Part shown: in pieces, positions 1-6,503 of the stretch
Position numbering within the stretch: the stretch's first letter is position 1
Layout of the letters: each line of letters starts with the position of its first letter
DNA from: Kiloniellales bacterium
GTDB lineage: Bacteria; Pseudomonadota; Alphaproteobacteria; Kiloniellales; JAKSBE01
Assembly (NCBI GenBank): GCA_030067055.1
Contig: JASJAL010000080.1
Coordinates: 1-8,169 of the forward strand
Length of the DNA: 8,169 bases
Reading direction: 5' to 3'
Made by a program: the position numbers and the translations under genes
The notes under the pieces: generated by a model
Seen by the model: the letters and a program-made list of their open reading frames with translations, nothing else
Databases searched by the model: none
What the model was told of the DNA's origin: nothing

Positions 1-1754
1 TCCGTCCGGCCGCCTGGCTCTGGGCGATTCACCGCTACCGCGCGACCATGACCGCCGCGCCCAACTTCGCCTTCGAGTTCTGCGTCAGCCGGATCGAAGA
101 GGAGGCCCTGGAGGGGCTGGACCTCAGCTCCCTACGGGTGATGGCCAACGGCGCCGAGGCGGTCAGCGCCAGGACCCTCGATCGCTTCGCCGAGCGGTTC
201 CAGCGCTATGGCTTTCGGCGGGAGGCCATGATGCCGGTCTACGGCATGGCCGAGAACGCGGTCGGTCTCTCCTTTCCGCCCCTGGACCGCGGTCCTTTGA
301 GCGATCACGTCGACCGTGAGGCTTTCAGCACCCGGGGTGAGGCGCGCCCGGCAGCCGAGGACGACCCCAAGGCCATCGCCTTCGTCGCCTGCGGTCATGC
401 TTTGCCCGGCCACGAGATCCGCGTCGTCGACCAGACCGGGCGGGAGGCGCCGGACCGGCGGGAGGGACGAATCCAGTTCCGCGGGCCCTCGTCGACCCGC
501 GGATACTTCAACAACGAGGCGGCGACCCAAGGGCTCTTCGACGGCGACTGGGTGGAGACCGGCGATCGGGGCTATGCGATCGCCGGCGAGATCTATGTCA
601 CGGGGCGGATCAAGGACATCATCATCCGCTCCGGCCGCAATGTGTATCCGCAGGAGCTGGAGGAAGCGGTCGGCGAGCTGGCCGGCGTGCGCAAGGGCTG
701 CGTCGCCGTCTTCGGGAGCGGGGACGAGACCTCTGGGACCGAGATCATTGTCGTCCTGGCAGAGACCCGGGAAAGCGAGCCGGCGGCGCGCCAAGCGCTC
801 CAACAGCGCATCACCGAGACCGCCACCGAGCTGCTTGGCATGCCCCCGGAGGAGGTCGTCCTGGCGCCGCCGCGCAGCGTGCCGAAGACCTCCAGCGGAA
901 AGTTGCGCCGTGCCGCCGCGAAGCAGCTTTACGAGACCGGCGGCATCGGAAAAGCCTCGCGGGCGCTCTGGCTACAGGTGGTGCGGCTCGCCGCTCTGGG
1001 ACTGGGCGGGCGCCTGCGGCACTGGTTCCAGCTGGCCGGGGCACTGGGCTATGCCGGCTACTGGTGGCTGGTCATGGGGCCAGGGCTGCTGCTGATCTGG
1101 ATGCTGATCCGCGTCACTCCCCGCCTCAGCTCGCGTTGGCGGATCGTGCGGACCCTGGGCCGACCCGTGCTGCGCCTGGCCGGCGTGCCGCCCAAAGTCG
1201 ACGGCTTGCGCAACCTCCCCGCCAAGGGCGCCGTTCTGGTCTGCAATCACGCGAGCTACCTGGATCCCCTGGTCATGGCCACGGTCCTGCCCGGGGAACC
1301 GGTCTTCGTTGCCAAGCGGGAGCTGGAGCCCCAGTTTTTCGCCGGCAGCCTGCTGCGCGGTCTGGGCGTGCTCTTCGTCGAACGCCACGCGCCCGAAGCC
1401 GGCGTCGCCGACACCCAGGAGATCCTGGCGCTGGCCAAGGCGCGCCAGCTCCTGGTCCTCTATCCCGAAGGCACCTTCGGGCGCGGGGCGGGTCTCCTGC
1501 CCTTCCGGCTCGGTGCCTTCGTCGTCGCCGCGGAGGCAGGGCTACCCGTCGTCCCCGCCACTATCCGCGGCACCCGGTCGATCCTGCGCGATAGCGACTG
1601 GTTCCCGCGGCGCGGCCGGGTCGAGCTGGAGATCGGTCCGGCGATCGAGCCGCCAGGCCAGGGCTTCGATGCGGCCTTGGAGCTCAGGAAGGCGGCCCGC
1701 GCCTGGGTCCTGGCCCATTGCGGTGAACCCGACGCGGAGCGCGAAGAGGGCTGA
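1..1754 (+). CDS. Fatty-acyl-AMP ligase / PlsC acyltransferase fusion (5' truncated by window)
   Basis: The reading frame is open to the left edge (first whole codon at 3), so the true start lies outside. The ATG at 48 is internal: the codons before it (ending AIHRYRAT) and after it (APNFAFEFC) read as one continuous adenylating-enzyme segment. Numbered from that Met, the AMP-ligase part shows YGMAE (65-69), a TGD motif (171-173), the hinge GRIKDIIIRSGRNVYPQE (186-203) and the catalytic-lysine motif PKTSSGK (K285). The PNFAFEFC, NGAE and VDR segments resemble fatty-acyl-AMP ligases more than acyl-CoA ligases. A hydrophobic stretch (about 328-355) follows, then a PlsC/LPLAT domain with NHASYLD (H401, D406), LYPEGTF (471-477) and ATIRGT (504-509). 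It probably activates a fatty acid as acyl-AMP and links this to acylation of a lipid at the membrane. E. coli Aas combines the same activities in the opposite order. No carrier-protein domain is visible. The natural acceptor is unknown. Confidence 0.88.
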   Translation, partial: RPAAWLWAIHRYRATMTAAPNFAFEFCVSRIEEEALEGLDLSSLRVMANGAEAVSARTLDRFAERFQRYGFRREAMMPVYGMAENAVGLSFPPLDRGPLSDHVDREAFSTRGEARPAAEDDPKAIAFVACGHALPGHEIRVVDQTGREAPDRREGRIQFRGPSSTRGYFNNEAATQGLFDGDWVETGDRGYAIAGEIYVTGRIKDIIIRSGRNVYPQELEEAVGELAGVRKGCVAVFGSGDETSGTEIIVVLAETRESEPAARQALQQRITETATELLGMPPEEVVLAPPRSVPKTSSGKLRRAAAKQLYETGGIGKASRALWLQVVRLAALGLGGRLRHWFQLAGALGYAGYWWLVMGPGLLLIWMLIRVTPRLSSRWRIVRTLGRPVLRLAGVPPKVDGLRNLPAKGAVLVCNHASYLDPLVMATVLPGEPVFVAKRELEPQFFAGSLLRGLGVLFVERHAPEAGVADTQEILALAKARQLLVLYPEGTFGRGAGLLPFRLGAFVVAAEAGLPVVPATIRGTRSILRDSDWFPRRGRVELEIGPAIEPPGQGFDAALELRKAARAWVLAHCGEPDAEREEG

Positions 1755-1772
1755 CCGTCCGCGTGTCGATAT

Positions 1773-1958
1773 CTAAGCCTCGTAGGGCCGCTCGACCCTG
1801 AGCACGGCCTTGACCGCGTCCGCCTCGGTCATCTCGGGGCGAAGCTGAAGCAGCGCCCGCACGGCGTGCTCGGTCTGTGCGGTCGCGCCGAGGCCCGCCT
1901 TCTGCGCATTGGCCAGGGCCTTTTCGACGATCTGCCGGGTCTGGTGCGTATCCGTCAT
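1773..1958 (-). CDS. Small 61-residue protein of unknown function, putatively FNR/FixK-controlled
   Basis: I do not recognise this protein. It is polar and likely all-helical, with two amphipathic-looking segments (about 7-20 and 25-38) and a third near 43-54 (TEADAVKAVLRV). It has no signal peptide, membrane segment or cysteines. Evidence that it is real: ATG at 1958, a strong Shine-Dalgarno GGAAGGA (1967-1973) eight bases upstream, and a well-placed candidate promoter with an FNR-type box. It converges on the ligase/acyltransferase gene with only 18 bases between the stops, and starts 91 bases after the end of maiA. It could be read through from maiA, but the box suggests its own promoter. 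Longer overlapping frames here lack comparable start signals. Confidence 0.7.
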   Translation of the reverse strand: MTDTHQTRQIVEKALANAQKAGLGATAQTEHAVRALLQLRPEMTEADAVKAVLRVERPYEA

Positions 1959-2023
1959 CGCAAGCGTCCTTCCGGTAAGGCTGCAACCAGAGCCATGTTC
2001 GCCCGGTTGCGCACAGAGGGACC

Positions 2024-2037
2024 TTGATTCGGATCAA
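2024..2037 (-). promoter_or_regulatory. FNR/FixK/Anr-type box upstream of the 61-residue gene
   Basis: TTGATTCGGATCAA is an exact match to the FNR/FixK-family consensus TTGAT-N4-ATCAA. Its centre (2030.5) is 72 bases from the ATG at 1958. If it acts as a class-II site centred at -41.5, transcription would start near 1989, leaving a leader of about 31 bases that holds the Shine-Dalgarno. A weak -10 candidate, GAACAT (1995-2000 on the minus strand), sits within one base of the expected place. Which CRP/FNR-family member binds cannot be told from the box. Confidence 0.62.
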
Positions 2038-2049
2038 AACAGGGTGCGG

Positions 2050-2700
2050 CTACTCGGCATCCGGCTGATTCTGCGGCGCGGCCGCGACGAAGGCCGGGAT
2101 CTCCATGCAAGCCTCGAAGATGCGCCGGATCGTCGGATAGGGCGCCATGTCGCAGTCGAAGCGGCGGCCGTTGACGACCTGCGGCACCAGGCAGACGTCC
2201 GCCAGGGTGACGGCGTCGCCGTGGCAGTAGCGACCGGTTTCGGGCTCCGTCGCGAGGCGCTGCTCTAGCGCCGCGAACTCGACCGCGACCCAGTGGCGGA
2301 ACCAATCGCCCTGCGCTTCCTGCGGTTGGCCCAGGGTCTTCGTCAGGTAGGTTAGGACCCGCAAATTGTTCAGCGGATGAATGTCGCAGGCGATGGCATA
2401 GGCGATCGCACGGACCCGCGCGCGGTCCAGCGGATCGGCGGGCAGCAGAGGCGGTTCCGGATGAATCTCGTCGAGGTATTCGACGATCGCCAGCGACTGG
2501 GTGATCAGCGCCCTCGCCTCAGGCCCCTCAACCTCCAGCGAAGGCACCAGCCCCTGGGGGTTGAGCGCCAGGTAGTCGGCACCGCGTTGCTCGCCTTTCC
2601 GCAGGTGCAGGGCGGCCTGGTCGTAGTCCAGTCCCTTGAGGTTCAGGGCGATCCGCGTCCGGAACGAGGTTGAACTTCGGAAGTAGCCGTAGAGCTTCAT
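2050..2700 (-). CDS. maiA: Maleylacetoacetate isomerase (zeta-class glutathione transferase)
   Basis: Glutathione-dependent cis-trans isomerase converting maleylacetoacetate to fumarylacetoacetate, the middle step between homogentisate dioxygenase and fumarylacetoacetase; cytoplasmic. At 216 residues it is the usual length. Family marks: the N-terminal SSTSFRTRIALNLKG (9-23) with the active-site SS pair of zeta GSTs, the glutathione-contact loop NPQGLVPSLEVEG (47-59), QSLAIVEYLDE (68-78), the characteristic DIHPLNNLRVL (106-116), and GDAVTLADVCLVPQV (161-175). The ATG at 2700 follows a GGGGGAAAG Shine-Dalgarno. It lies 97 bases downstream of dctM on the same strand with no clear terminator between, so it is probably the last gene of the TRAP operon. 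That links the transporter to homogentisate breakdown. Confidence 0.93.
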   Translation of the reverse strand: MKLYGYFRSSTSFRTRIALNLKGLDYDQAALHLRKGEQRGADYLALNPQGLVPSLEVEGPEARALITQSLAIVEYLDEIHPEPPLLPADPLDRARVRAIAYAIACDIHPLNNLRVLTYLTKTLGQPQEAQGDWFRHWVAVEFAALEQRLATEPETGRYCHGDAVTLADVCLVPQVVNGRRFDCDMAPYPTIRRIFEACMEIPAFVAAAPQNQPDAE

Positions 2701-2797
2701 CTTTCCCCCGGCGCAATGTGCCTTTTCTTTCGGGCATCACTTTGGGATCCCGTCGGATCATCGCAGCCGGCCGGCACGGCGGCAACGGCCCTGCGCC

Positions 2798-4111
2798 TCA
2801 CATCAGGGACGGCAGGAAGAGCGACAGTGTCGGCAAGGCAATGATCAGGGCGACGCGCAGGATGTCGGCGATCCAGAAGGGCGTGACGCCGCGGAAGATC
2901 GTGCCCAGCTCGACGTCGCGCAGCACCCCGCGCAGCACGAAGACGTTCAGGCCGACCGGCGGCGTGATCAGGCTGATCTCGGTCACCACCAGCACGATGA
3001 TGGCGAACCAGATCAACACCGCCTCCGGATCCATCCCGCCCCCGAAATCGAGCTCCAGCATCAGCGGGTAGAAGATCGGAACGGTCAGCAGGATCATCGA
3101 CAGGCTTTCCAGGACGCAGCCCAGGACCAGGTAGATCGCGATGATCACCGCAATCACCAGGTAGGGGTTGAGCGAGAGCTCGAAGACGAAGCCGGCCAGG
3201 ACGTCGGGCAGGCCGGCGAAGTTGACGAAATTGGTGAAGATCAGCGCCCCGATCAGGACCATGAAGATCATGGCCGTGGTCCGCGCCGATTCCAGCAGCA
3301 ACGGAAACAGGACCGTCGGGCTGAGGCCGCCCTTGAGCAGCGCGAAGCCGAAAGCCAGCGCGGCGCCGATCCCGGCCGCCTCAGTCGGCGTGAAGACGCC
3401 GCCGTAGATGCCGCCCATGATGACCACGAAGAGCAGGGTGACACCCCAGGCGCCCTTGAGGGCGCGCAGGGTGGCGCCCAGGCCGAAACTTTCGCCGCGC
3501 GGGCCGAGGGCCGGCTTGAGTCGCGTCACCACCGCGATGGCAGCGGCATAGAAGCCGACTCCCAGCACCCCGGGCACGATGCCGGCGATGAAGAGCTTGG
3601 CGATGTCGGTCTCGGTCATGATGCCGTAGATGACCATCAGCACGCTGGGCGGAATCAGGATACCGAGCGTGCCGCCGGCGGCGATCGAACCCGCGGCCAG
3701 GCTGTCGGCATAGCCATAGCGGCGCATCGAGGGCATGGCGACCTTGCTCATGGTCGCCGCGGTCGCCAAGGAGGAGCCGCAGACCGCGCTGAAGCCACCG
3801 CAGGCCGCCACTGAGGCCATGGCGAGGCCGCCGCGGAAGCGCCCGAGAAGTGCGTAAGTGGCCTCGTAGAGCTCTCGCGACAGCCCGGCCTGGGTCACCA
3901 GGTTGCCCATCAAGATGAAGAGCGGCACCACGGACAGCGAATAGGACAGACCGGAATCGAAGGCGGTCTGCCCGACCATGGCGAAGGCCGCGTCCCAGCC
4001 GCGCAGCAATCCGAAGCCGAGGAAGCCGACCAGCGCCATCGCGAAGGCGATCGGCATCCTGAGAAGGATCAGCAGCAACAGGGCGGCGAAACCGAGGAGC
4101 GATTCGACCAT
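2798..4111 (-). CDS. dctM: TRAP transporter large permease subunit (DctM family)
   Basis: Large membrane subunit of a tripartite ATP-independent periplasmic transporter; with DctQ it forms the Na+-coupled uptake channel fed by the binding protein. At 437 residues it is full length and almost wholly hydrophobic, with about 12 membrane segments expected. Family signatures: PLFILMGN (63-70), CGGFSAVCGSSLATAATMSK (104-123) and GTLGILIPPS (147-156), typical of the DctM/IT superfamily repeats. The ATG at 4111 follows a GGGAGCGG Shine-Dalgarno. Only 12 bases separate it from the dctQ stop, so translation of the two is probably coupled. The substrate cannot be read from this subunit. Context (maiA downstream, hmgA/fah divergent) points to an aromatic or related organic acid. 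Confidence 0.95.
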   Translation of the reverse strand: MVESLLGFAALLLLILLRMPIAFAMALVGFLGFGLLRGWDAAFAMVGQTAFDSGLSYSLSVVPLFILMGNLVTQAGLSRELYEATYALLGRFRGGLAMASVAACGGFSAVCGSSLATAATMSKVAMPSMRRYGYADSLAAGSIAAGGTLGILIPPSVLMVIYGIMTETDIAKLFIAGIVPGVLGVGFYAAAIAVVTRLKPALGPRGESFGLGATLRALKGAWGVTLLFVVIMGGIYGGVFTPTEAAGIGAALAFGFALLKGGLSPTVLFPLLLESARTTAMIFMVLIGALIFTNFVNFAGLPDVLAGFVFELSLNPYLVIAVIIAIYLVLGCVLESLSMILLTVPIFYPLMLELDFGGGMDPEAVLIWFAIIVLVVTEISLITPPVGLNVFVLRGVLRDVELGTIFRGVTPFWIADILRVALIIALPTLSLFLPSLM

Positions 4112-4123
4112 GTCCGCTCCCGG

Positions 4124-4648
4124 TCAGGCCTTGCGGCCCCGGCGCAGCAGCGGCCAAAGCATGGTCACCGCCTTGGCCAGGAGTAGCAGCGCGCTGACCG
4201 CCGTCGCCACCGCCATGAGGTAGCCGACCGGAGCCAAAGGCAGGGCCAGGGAGTTGGTGACCGTGCCTTCGGCAACCAGCTGACCGGACCGGCCCCAGAG
4301 CTGTACGGCAAGCACCGCCAGCACAGCGGCGCTGATCAGGTTCGCGAAGAAGACGTTGGTGCGCAGGACATTGGGCGGCAGGAAGGAGTCCAGGAGGTCG
4401 ACGTCGACGTGCTCGTCGCGCTCGGTGGCCAGCGGCAGGCCGGCGAAGATCAGCGCCGCCAGCATCAGCTCGGTCAGCTCGAAGGCGCCGGTCACCGGGC
4501 TGTTGAAGAGGTAGCGACCGACCACGTCGAGCGTGGTCAAGGCCGTCATCGCGAGCAGCAACAAGGCCGCCAGCGCGCCGAAGCTGGCGTGCAGGGCACG
4601 GCTCAAGACGGTGCCGGGCTCGCTTGGCTGGGATGGATCGGGTGTCAT
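4124..4648 (-). CDS. dctQ: TRAP transporter small permease subunit (DctQ family)
   Basis: Small four-helix membrane subunit that pairs with DctM and the solute-binding protein. With the start used here (ATG at 4648) it is 174 residues, the family norm. It shows a hydrophobic helix at about 22-38, then the DctQ-type signature DVVGRYLFNSPVTGAFELTE (41-60), a second helix, and two more helices in the C-terminal half, ending in a basic tail LRRGRKA. Start choice: the frame extends to a GTG at 4666, but that GTG overlaps its only GGGAG and has no usable spacing, and it sits in the stem of a hairpin. The ATG at 4648 has GGGGA just upstream. The gap to dctP is unusually long for a TRAP operon and holds REP-like hairpins. 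Confidence 0.92.
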   Translation of the reverse strand: MTPDPSQPSEPGTVLSRALHASFGALAALLLLAMTALTTLDVVGRYLFNSPVTGAFELTELMLAALIFAGLPLATERDEHVDVDLLDSFLPPNVLRTNVFFANLISAAVLAVLAVQLWGRSGQLVAEGTVTNSLALPLAPVGYLMAVATAVSALLLLAKAVTMLWPLLRRGRKA

Positions 4649-4665
4649 GCTTCCCCGTGCCTGCA

Positions 4666-4686
4666 CCTCCCTGGCAACCAGGGAGG
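4666..4686. repeat. Perfect 9-bp stem-loop just upstream of dctQ
   Basis: CCTCCCTGG (4666-4674) and CCAGGGAGG (4678-4686) are exact reverse complements around a CAA loop. In the minus-strand transcript the 3' arm carries GGGAGG, a Shine-Dalgarno-like string, which would be hidden in the stem. No T-run follows, so it does not look like a terminator. It could stall 3' exonucleases, or help set dctQ translation relative to dctP. Confidence 0.7.
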
Positions 4687-4687
4687 G

Positions 4688-4714
4688 CTCACCCTTCGAC
4701 AGGCTCAGGGTGAG
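4688..4714. repeat. REP-like hairpin, copy 1 (core CTTCGACAGGCTCAG)
   Basis: Arms CTCACCCT (4688-4695) and AGGGTGAG (4707-4714) pair around an 11-base loop. The 15-base core CTTCGACAGGCTCAG (4694-4708) recurs as an exact reverse complement at 4747-4761. From memory, closely similar CTTCGACA(A/G)GCTCAG elements are common as dispersed intergenic repeats in GC-rich bacterial genomes. Confidence 0.72.
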
Positions 4715-4737
4715 GCAAACAAGGGAAGCCTCCGCTC

Positions 4738-4770
4738 CCCCTCATGCTGAGCCTGTCGAAGTATGAGGGG
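4738..4770. repeat. REP-like hairpin, copy 2, inverted relative to copy 1
   Basis: Arms CCCCTCAT (4738-4745) and ATGAGGGG (4763-4770) pair around a 17-base loop that contains CTGAGCCTGTCGAAG, the exact reverse complement of the copy 1 core. The larger inverted repeat between copies (4694-4715 against 4740-4761) matches at 20 of 22 positions. The two copies therefore form a BIME-like head-to-head pair inside the dctP-dctQ gap (26 bases after the dctP stop). Confidence 0.72.
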
Positions 4771-4795
4771 CAGCGTCGCTTGGTCCGGAACCGGC

Positions 4796-5836
4796 TCACT
4801 CCGGCACCTTGGCTCCGGTCTGGCTCCGAAAGGCCGCCAGCGCGGCGGCACCGTCGAGGCCGCGGTCCTTCATCTGCGCGGCCCAGGCGGCCTCCAGGTC
4901 CTTGGCGCGCTGGCCGACCTCGGCGAGGAAAGTCGGGGAAGCCGGATGGATCTTGACCCCGGCCTTCTCGATCTTGGCAATGGCGACTTCGTCGGCCTTG
5001 TTCCAGGCGGCGCCGACCAGCTCGGCGAAGGCCGCACCCGAGACGCCCTCGATCGCCGCCTGGTCTTCCGGCGACAGGCTGTCCCACTTGGCCTGGTTCA
5101 TGACCACGAACCAGGTCGTGTTGTAGAGACCGCCTGGCACGGTCAGGGTGAACTTGATGTCGTCGGTCAGCTTGAAGGCGGTCAGCGCTTCCATGGTGAA
5201 AGTGACGCCGTCGATCACGCCGCGCGACAATTTCTCGTAGACCTCGCCCGCCGACATGAACTGAGTGGTCGCGCCCAGGCCCGACATCAGCTCGTTGATG
5301 TAGCCTCCCGGCACCCGGATCTTCAGGCCGGCCAGATCGGCGGCGCTTTCGATCTGGCGCACACCGTTGTGGAGCGCTCCCGGTCCGTGGACGAAGAGGC
5401 CCAGCAGCTTGGTCCCCTTGTGCTCGGCATCGGCGCCGAGGTCCCCGGTGTAGACCTTCCAGAAGGCGACCGAGGCGCTGACCGCATCGTCGCCGAGGAA
5501 GGAGAACTGGCCGACCCGCGAGGCCGCAAAGCGCTCGTCACGGGTGAAGCTGTGCAGACCGTAGGTGATGTCGGCGATGCCCTCGGCCGCCATGTCGAAG
5601 TGAGCCGGCGGCTTGCCCAGGGGCTTCGCCAGGACGCGGATCTTGACCCGGCCATCGGTCGCCTCCGCGACCTGCTTGGCCCAGGGCTTGATCGCGTTGA
5701 CCACGATCGGATGCTTGGGCGGTAGCCAGGACGACAGCACCAGGGTGGTTTCTGCGGCCACCGGGCCGACGAAGAATACGGTGGCACAAAAGACCACCGC
5801 TACCGCGCCCAGGACGCGGGCCAGAATGCGATTCAT
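4796..5836 (-). CDS. dctP: TRAP transporter periplasmic solute-binding protein (DctP family)
   Basis: Periplasmic receptor that captures the substrate and delivers it to DctQM. It is 346 residues from the ATG used here. It has a clear signal peptide: a basic start (NRILARVL), a hydrophobic core and an AXA-type site VAA|E near residue 28. Family marks include SSWLPPKHPI (about 35-44) near the mature N terminus, the conserved GLKIRVPGG segment (170-178) whose Arg (about 174) normally pairs with the ligand carboxylate, and GVIDGVTFTMEAL (206-218). That Arg supports an organic-acid substrate. Start: GTG at 5839 and ATG at 5836 both follow GGGAGG (7 and 10 bases away), and the difference is one residue. 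A candidate promoter with a MarR-type operator lies about 110 bases upstream. The precise substrate is not visible; a homogentisate-pathway acid is inferred from context only. Confidence 0.95.
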   Translation of the reverse strand: MNRILARVLGAVAVVFCATVFFVGPVAAETTLVLSSWLPPKHPIVVNAIKPWAKQVAEATDGRVKIRVLAKPLGKPPAHFDMAAEGIADITYGLHSFTRDERFAASRVGQFSFLGDDAVSASVAFWKVYTGDLGADAEHKGTKLLGLFVHGPGALHNGVRQIESAADLAGLKIRVPGGYINELMSGLGATTQFMSAGEVYEKLSRGVIDGVTFTMEALTAFKLTDDIKFTLTVPGGLYNTTWFVVMNQAKWDSLSPEDQAAIEGVSGAAFAELVGAAWNKADEVAIAKIEKAGVKIHPASPTFLAEVGQRAKDLEAAWAAQMKDRGLDGAAALAAFRSQTGAKVPE

Positions 5837-5945
5837 CACGCGCTTGCCTCCCTCGCTTCCGGAACCCGGTCGCTGCGGAGACGGCCGGAGGATGGTTTTG
5901 CTCCGGTCACTCGCCTCTCCGGCGTTGCGGGCCCCTGTCTCGGAA

Positions 5946-5973
5946 ATTTCATTTCACATGAGACGATTGTCAA
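5946..5973 (-). promoter_or_regulatory. Candidate sigma-70-type promoter of the dctP-Q-M-maiA operon
   Basis: On the minus strand a perfect -35 TTGACA (5968-5973) is followed after 16 bases by TGAAAT (5946-5951), a 4/6 match to TATAAT. Start of transcription would be near 5939, leaving a leader of about 100 bases before dctP. The spacer contains the MarR-type dyad described separately. Nearly the same -35 and spacer sequence occurs upstream of hmgA. Confidence 0.55.
5952..5963. promoter_or_regulatory. Candidate MarR operator, dctP copy
   Basis: TTTCACATGAGA: a dyad TTTCA-NN-TGAgA lying entirely between the -35 and -10 hexamers of the dctP promoter, where binding would block RNA polymerase. 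It belongs to a 14-base identity (TCATGTGAAATGAA, minus strand 5948-5961) shared with the hmgA/marR region. A weaker look-alike, TTCCATGTGGGG (5985-5996), lies upstream of the -35. Confidence 0.6.
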
Positions 5974-6026
5974 GAAACAAATCGTTCCATGTGGGGTTGC
6001 CCCGCCGGCTAGAGGGCCTCTCAGGC

Positions 6027-6503
6027 TTAAGCGGTGAGCTCATCGAGCCGACTGTCCAGCCGGGCGATCAGACCGTGCAGCCGCGCTAGATCCTCGGCCG
6101 AGAGGTCGCCGACAAGTTCGGCTTCGAAGGCGAGCGCCAAGGGCTCGATCTCCTTGAACAGTCGCCGGCCCTTCCGGGTCAACGACAGCTCGACCAGTCG
6201 GCGGTCCGCGGGATTGGTCCGCTTGGCCAGGAAGCAGTGATCCTCCAACCGCGCCACGGCTCGGCTGGCGGTCGCCTTGTCCAGGTGGGTCAACTGGCTG
6301 ACCTCACGCAGGGAGAGGGCGTCGTGCGCCGCCACGTGTGCGATCACCCGCCACTCCGGGATCGAGATCCCGAAGCGCGCCTCATAGACGCTGCTCAGCA
6401 GGCGACTGGTCCGCCCCGCCAGAGCACTGAGCCGATAGGGCAGGAAAAGATCGAGACGCAGGCCGTTTCCGCCCGGAGCTTTGGTTCTTGACACTTGTTT
6501 CAT
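6027..6503 (-). CDS. MarR-family transcriptional regulator, probable repressor of homogentisate and TRAP genes
   Basis: Winged helix-turn-helix dimer-forming regulator of 158 residues, typical MarR length. Visible parts: an N-terminal dimerisation helix region (LPYRLSALAGRTSRLL, 21-36), IPEWRVIAHV (48-57), the HTH from SLREVSQLTHLDK to the recognition helix ATASRAVARLED (64-88), and the wing NPADRRLVELSLTRKG (97-112) with the family's conserved DRR. It is divergent from hmgA and 187 bases upstream of dctP on the same strand. The same dyad lies in both promoters and over its own start codon, so autoregulation and control of both units are inferred. The start at ATG 6503 has no Shine-Dalgarno; a promoter candidate would begin transcription only 2-4 bases upstream, so translation may be leaderless. 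I see no better downstream start. The ligand is probably a pathway intermediate. Confidence 0.92.
   Translation of the reverse strand: MKQVSRTKAPGGNGLRLDLFLPYRLSALAGRTSRLLSSVYEARFGISIPEWRVIAHVAAHDALSLREVSQLTHLDKATASRAVARLEDHCFLAKRTNPADRRLVELSLTRKGRRLFKEIEPLALAFEAELVGDLSAEDLARLHGLIARLDSRLDELTA

Noticed and set aside
132..803. Open frame of 223 codons on the minus strand, opposite the AMP-ligase domain
   Set aside because: The plus strand carries conserved ligase motifs across this whole span; the antisense frame is a GC-bias shadow.
1755..1772. Bidirectional terminator between the converging genes
   Set aside because: Only 18 bases separate the stops and no inverted repeat is visible there.
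2740..2760. GGGATCCC and GATCC-CGTC-GGATC repeats in the dctM-maiA gap as a terminator
   Set aside because: The stem is only 5 bp and no T-run follows on either strand. The 97-base gap (2701-2797) otherwise shows only short GC palindromes such as GCCGGCCGGC.
4763..5725. Open frame of 320 codons on the plus strand, opposite dctP
   Set aside because: Antisense to a well-marked binding protein; its start lies in a REP-like repeat and the product matches nothing I recognise.
6010..6020. AGAGGGCCTCT dyad after the marR stop as a terminator
   Set aside because: Five-base arms with a one-base centre cannot form a hairpin and there is no T-run.
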